DNA of 64,000 nucleotides from Pachypanchax playfairii. Its lineage: Eukaryota; Chordata; Actinopteri; Cyprinodontiformes; Aplocheilidae. The stretch covers positions 1,357,847 to 1,421,846 of the forward strand of contig SSNP01000082.1 in the NCBI GenBank assembly GCA_006937955.1, in the 5' to 3' direction. Positions 60,311-64,000 of this stretch are shown here, one piece after another; positions within the stretch are counted from its first letter, which is position 1, and each line of letters starts with the position of its first letter. The position numbers and the translations under genes were made by a program. Under the pieces are notes generated by a model. It did not search any database. It worked only from the letters and a program-made list of their open reading frames with translations, and had not been told where the DNA came from.

Positions 60311-62255
60311 CTTCAGATCGAGACTCAGCTGTATATCTACATCTTAAAGATAAAAGACACTCCTTTGAGGACAGTATGGTGGTTTGGACAAATGGTTTGA
60401 AACAGGAGTGAAGGAAATCATATATGTTATGAGGGAAAGCCCCACTTTTAACAGAGTGGACTCAGATTTCCTTATCTAACACCTACAATGCTGCACTGTC
60501 TCCACTTCCAAGACAGTTTCAATACAATCAAAGGGGTTTATTACAACTCCTCACATAAACAAGTCCCAGGTAACAATGACTTAAAGACTTTCAGATGGAA
60601 CAGATTTATCAGTGACCTTTGTGACTCTTCTTACAATTCATACTGCGGTAAACTCCCAACCCATGATCAGGACTGAAGAAAGAAAGGTGGAATTTTATTA
60701 ATAGAAAAAAAAAGAAGCGTAGTTGCCTTTTTGAAAACTTTTTGGATTCACCTTCACAAATCTATATTTTCAGTCTGAAATGAACATTCTTGATTCTTGA
60801 AATAGAATACATACTCAAGAAAACTGTGTTTCAGATATCTAATCATAATATGAATACATTATGGCCATAATGGAATTTTCACAAGTTCAGTTTTTATCTC
60901 AAAATGATGTCAAAAGTATCTGAAATAATTGTATTCAGTACGTATTACCGGATCCGCTCTACGAGTATATAACTCGGTCTGTTTGAGGGTTTTACTTTCC
61001 TAATACATTGTAATTGGGTTATGACATCATTTCCAACTATCTGTTATTAATACCGAACACTGCTACCCGTGTTTACAGTCCAAATGACCACCGACGGATA
61101 AATGCACACAACACTTATATGCACAAATTTGCCAGGCACCGAGATCGTGCATATAACCGTCGACCACTGTATATCTAAACTGAAACTAGGATAGAAACAA
61201 TAGCATTGTAGATTTGATCACATGATGCAATATTTGGAGCAAAAAGCCAAATAGAAAAACAATATATTCCAGATATCAGCTTTGCAGAGCCAAACTATTA
61301 TATGGTAAATCTGCTTGCCGTACCTCACGCCCAGGCACTGTTCCTCATGCCAAGTTGTATGACAATGTGTGCACAGCACACATCAAAGAGACAGCCTGTA
61401 ATAAAGCCACCACCACAGATACAACATAAAACAATACAATCAATCCATTATCTTTCAGTACTTTAATTACAGTATATTTTTTATCAACATCAACACAATA
61501 AATCTTGTTCCAACTACTGACAATTTGGTATAAAACATTTCAGCAAACAAATTAACTATTTAGTCAATTTCAAAATAAATTCAGTGAGTGAATGATTTTG
61601 GAACAAAATGATAAAACAGTTTTTGCACCAGCATATTTAAATTGTTTCTCAGTTTTTAGCTTGCTTTACCCCACATGCACACATCAAATAAATATTCATG
61701 TTCCAGGAAAATGGACCAGCTGATGTTTGATGGGCATTGTTGGCAGAAATCTGCATATTTATAAGTAATTAACACGGTAATTAATGGCACAAACAACTCA
61801 TGGAGCTGATGCCGTTTATAAAGTGCCAAGTAAACATGAGTAGCCGTTGCTTAGTAACCCTAAGAATAAGGTGTTGCAAAAAAAAAAAGAAAAAGAAAAA
61901 AACCTTTCTGTTTGTGTGAAAATTTGATTAACTTAATCTCGCACATGAACTCTGATTATCTGAAAGAAGGTAATTTCTGCTCCGGGGGAACTCTGATCCT
62001 CATCTTGTGTTTTAAAGTTTTCTGATGATAAAGTGACAAAACATCAAACATTCCCTGGATTTAAAATAATTACAGGTGTAAAATCTAAAACGAGTTCTCC
62101 TGTTAAAGCTTAATTAACTATGAAACTCAAGCTGTTTTGGTTAATCAGGCAGAAACGTATATAAATCCTTCTTTTATTCTCAGTCTGTTCCCTGATGTTA
62201 CAGCTGTGACTGAATAATTAACAGCACATTTTTATTCAACACTTATTAGTCTGTT
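60310..62255. other. Intergenic region between adam10 and fan1
   Basis: No supported exon. It contains a solo right end of the Tc1/mariner-like element (60950-61169) and otherwise AT-rich sequence. The part nearest 62256 probably includes the fan1 3' UTR (a minus-strand AATAAA lies near 62173). Confidence 0.5.
60950..61169. mobile_element. Solo right end of the 724-bp Tc1/mariner-like element
   Basis: It aligns base for base with 24616-24834 (GGATCC..CTACGAGTATATAAC through CGTCGACCACTG, then TA). The left ~500 bp and left terminus are missing. Confidence 0.75.
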
Positions 62256-62626
62256 TTATTCCAAGCGATCTCCTCTGGCTCCTGTTGCGGTCACATGACA
62301 CACCTCCACATCAGCCCCCAGTTTCTGCAGCTCATCCAACCAGATCTGCTGCTTATGAGACAAGCGATCGTTGGGCCCCTTCACCTCAACCAGCTACAAG
62401 AACAGGACATTTAGAGTTAATAAGATCATAAATCGAGTGTTAAAAAGCAGCTGAACTCCTGCTTCAGACTTGTCAGGATGTGTTCAGGTGATCTCACCTT
62501 GTAGCTGTTGTTTGAGGTATTCCACACCACCAGATCAGGTAAACCACCGCGACAGTGTCTGTAGTCTTTGGCCATTCGGTCTATTATTCCACCGAGGAAG
62601 GCTCCACCCAGACACGCAGCAAGAGA
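62256..62626 (-). CDS. fan1: FAN1 nuclease, C-terminal two exons (partial; continues to the right)
   Basis: FANCD2/FANCI-associated nuclease 1, a structure-specific 5' flap endonuclease and exonuclease in DNA interstrand cross-link repair. Two minus-strand exons are visible, 62498-62626 and 62256-62393 (stop TAA 62256-62258), both phase 0, encoding the last 88 residues. They contain the catalytic core of the VRR-NUC domain: RHCRGGLPDLVVWN gives the PD Asp and LVEVKGPNDRLSHKQ gives the ExK pair. The end reads LGADVEVCHVTATGARGDRLE. No earlier exon is found between 62627 and 64000, so the intron is longer than 1.37 kb and the remaining ~90% of the gene is outside the window. Confidence 0.92.
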
Positions 62627-64000
62627 CTGTAAATATCAGAGTAGGAATGGGTTTTAAAATAAAATCCAGATCCCAGATGAGCCCCCAATTTATGTCAACG
62701 TAAAAAACGGAACACTTATCGCTTTAAAGCTGATCATTTCAAAGGGTTTCTGTCACAAAAATAAAATAATAGATTGAAAAATATTAAATTTGATATGAAG
62801 AATTATTTTTTTTAGTATTTATATAGATGCATTTTACAAATTACCAGTAAACTACTTGAATTGAAAAGGTAAGTGAAAAACCATCCGTCCTGTTGTGATG
62901 TCATCAGATGAACACGTCTTGGATTGGTCAGTGTTAGTGTGAATGTAAACAAACATGGAGAGTGACATGTCTGAAGTTAAGTTTGTGTTTCAGCATTTGG
63001 GATTGATGATTTAATATTTGTTAATGTTTAGAAGCTGATGATCCTGCTGTAAAATGTTCTTCAGAAGATCTACAAAGTCCAGGTCATGTGATCGTTCTCA
63101 CATGTTCTCTCTGAGCAGAATTTACAAATGCACGTGGTCTGCACTCGCCCTCTTCTGTAGTTCCACTCTGAGTCCAAACCTCGTCTTCAGAGCTCGCACG
63201 AATATTTAAAGAGGTCCTTCCTTTAAAAACAGTTTCTTCTGAGGTTTCTGTTGAATATTTTAGCTCCACAGGTGTTCTTACCTTCATAGTGGGTGTGAAA
63301 ACAGGTCAACAACTTGCCTTTCAGTTTTAATCTCAGGTGGCGGTAAAACCCGAGTTCTCCCGAGTCCGAACGGCCTGTATCTGTTTCATCACAACTCCTT
63401 TGTTCGTTAGTTTTCGGCAGCTCCCGCAGTTGAAACCACGCCTAGCATGCTGCTGCTAAAAGCTGTTAGCATAAGACGTAACAAATAGGAAGACACGACG
63501 TCAGACGTTGTCATGCGCAGCGGGGCAGGAAACAGTATACCTTGCTCTCATGGGCAAGTTTGTTAGCCAATCAGAGTCAAGTAAATTTGAAAAATGAATA
63601 TGAACGAGCTGCTGCTCGAGGCCTGACGAAACCCCCCGAATTTTAACACAAACAGATTGAAAGGTCTGTTAATCAGTGTTTCCTGATGTTTTTTAGATAT
63701 AAAATGTTTCATATTACTGGTTAATACTTAAGAAATAACCACAAAGTCCTGAAATTTGTAGGAAATGGCCTCTTTAAAGTCAAACATTGAGCTTTAATTA
63801 TCAGTATAAACACTTTTCAATGTAATTATTAGTAATTAGTTCCATGTAACAAATGACACGACCTTCTTTTTGGAGAAAACAACAGAAAAACAATGTAAAC
63901 AAAGGAAGGATGTTCACATGGTTCATCTGATGATGTCACATGCTGGTAGGGGGAAAATGGGGGGATGACACAGTCAGCTGGTGGGGGGGGGGGGGGGGGG
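62627..64000 (-). other. fan1 intron
   Basis: No exon of fan1 or another gene is recognisable. The 588-bp AAGAGGCC MITE copy 3 occupies 63209-63774. The window ends in a run of about 18 G that may mark a contig edge. Confidence 0.6.
63209..63774 (-). mobile_element. 588-bp AAGAGGCC MITE, copy 3
   Basis: Reverse orientation relative to copy 1. It starts AAGAGGTCC and ends GGCCTCTT, with TTTAAA on both sides, as in copy 2. It is about 22 bp shorter through small deletions, for example in the segment before AAACCCCCCGAATTTTAAC. Confidence 0.85.

Overview
This is vertebrate nuclear DNA, almost certainly from a ray-finned (probably percomorph teleost) fish. The genes are split by GT-AG introns, the encoded proteins are vertebrate-specific families, and the AT-rich spacers are packed with teleost-type short DNA transposons, tRNA-related SINEs and decayed LINEs. 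There is one short N gap (902-911), next to a poly-C run. All gene models below were spliced by eye from the sequence: reading frames were carried across every junction and donor and acceptor sites were checked. They are not transcript-supported.

Layout: (1) 1-17510, + strand: the 3' part of an E-protein bHLH transcription factor gene, best matched to tcf12. It has an internal alternative first coding exon at 6795 and the bHLH domain in the last exons. The first 6.8 kb is intron and contains candidate conserved regulatory elements. (2) 17530-18640: a TCCA tetranucleotide array with an embedded ~95-bp unit present four times. (3) 18900-30630, + strand: cingulin-like junction protein (cgnl1), with a non-coding first exon, one large head exon and 17 further coding exons of coiled coil. 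(4) 30816-35270, + strand: aquaglyceroporin aqp9, six coding exons, whose ATG is only ~600 bp after the cgnl1 stop. (5) 35800-40370: intergenic. (6) 40370-59480, - strand: adam10, sixteen coding exons encoding a complete metalloprotease-disintegrin. (7) 59480-62255: intergenic, with a LINE fragment. (8) 62256-62626, - strand: the last two coding exons of fan1 (VRR-NUC nuclease domain); the rest of the gene lies to the right of the window.

The order tcf12, cgnl1, aqp9, adam10 corresponds to a conserved block on human 15q21-q22. The genes that separate cgnl1 from aqp9 and aqp9 from adam10 in human (such as aldh1a2 and lipc) are absent here. This suggests a compacted block, possibly one of the two copies left by the teleost genome duplication. 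The genes are not an operon. Two products (CGNL1 and ADAM10) act at epithelial junctions or the cell surface, AQP9 moves water and glycerol, TCF12 is a nuclear regulator and FAN1 a DNA-repair nuclease.

I found no new multi-gene system. The most notable signals are regulatory and structural: palindromic TCF/LEF sites, a cluster of POU octamers, paired perfect CREs, nested and dated transposon insertions, a ~225-bp-arm hairpin in an aqp9 intron, a GC-AG intron and an 86-bp intron in cgnl1, and lineage-specific changes in the TCF12 bHLH and the ADAM10 tail.
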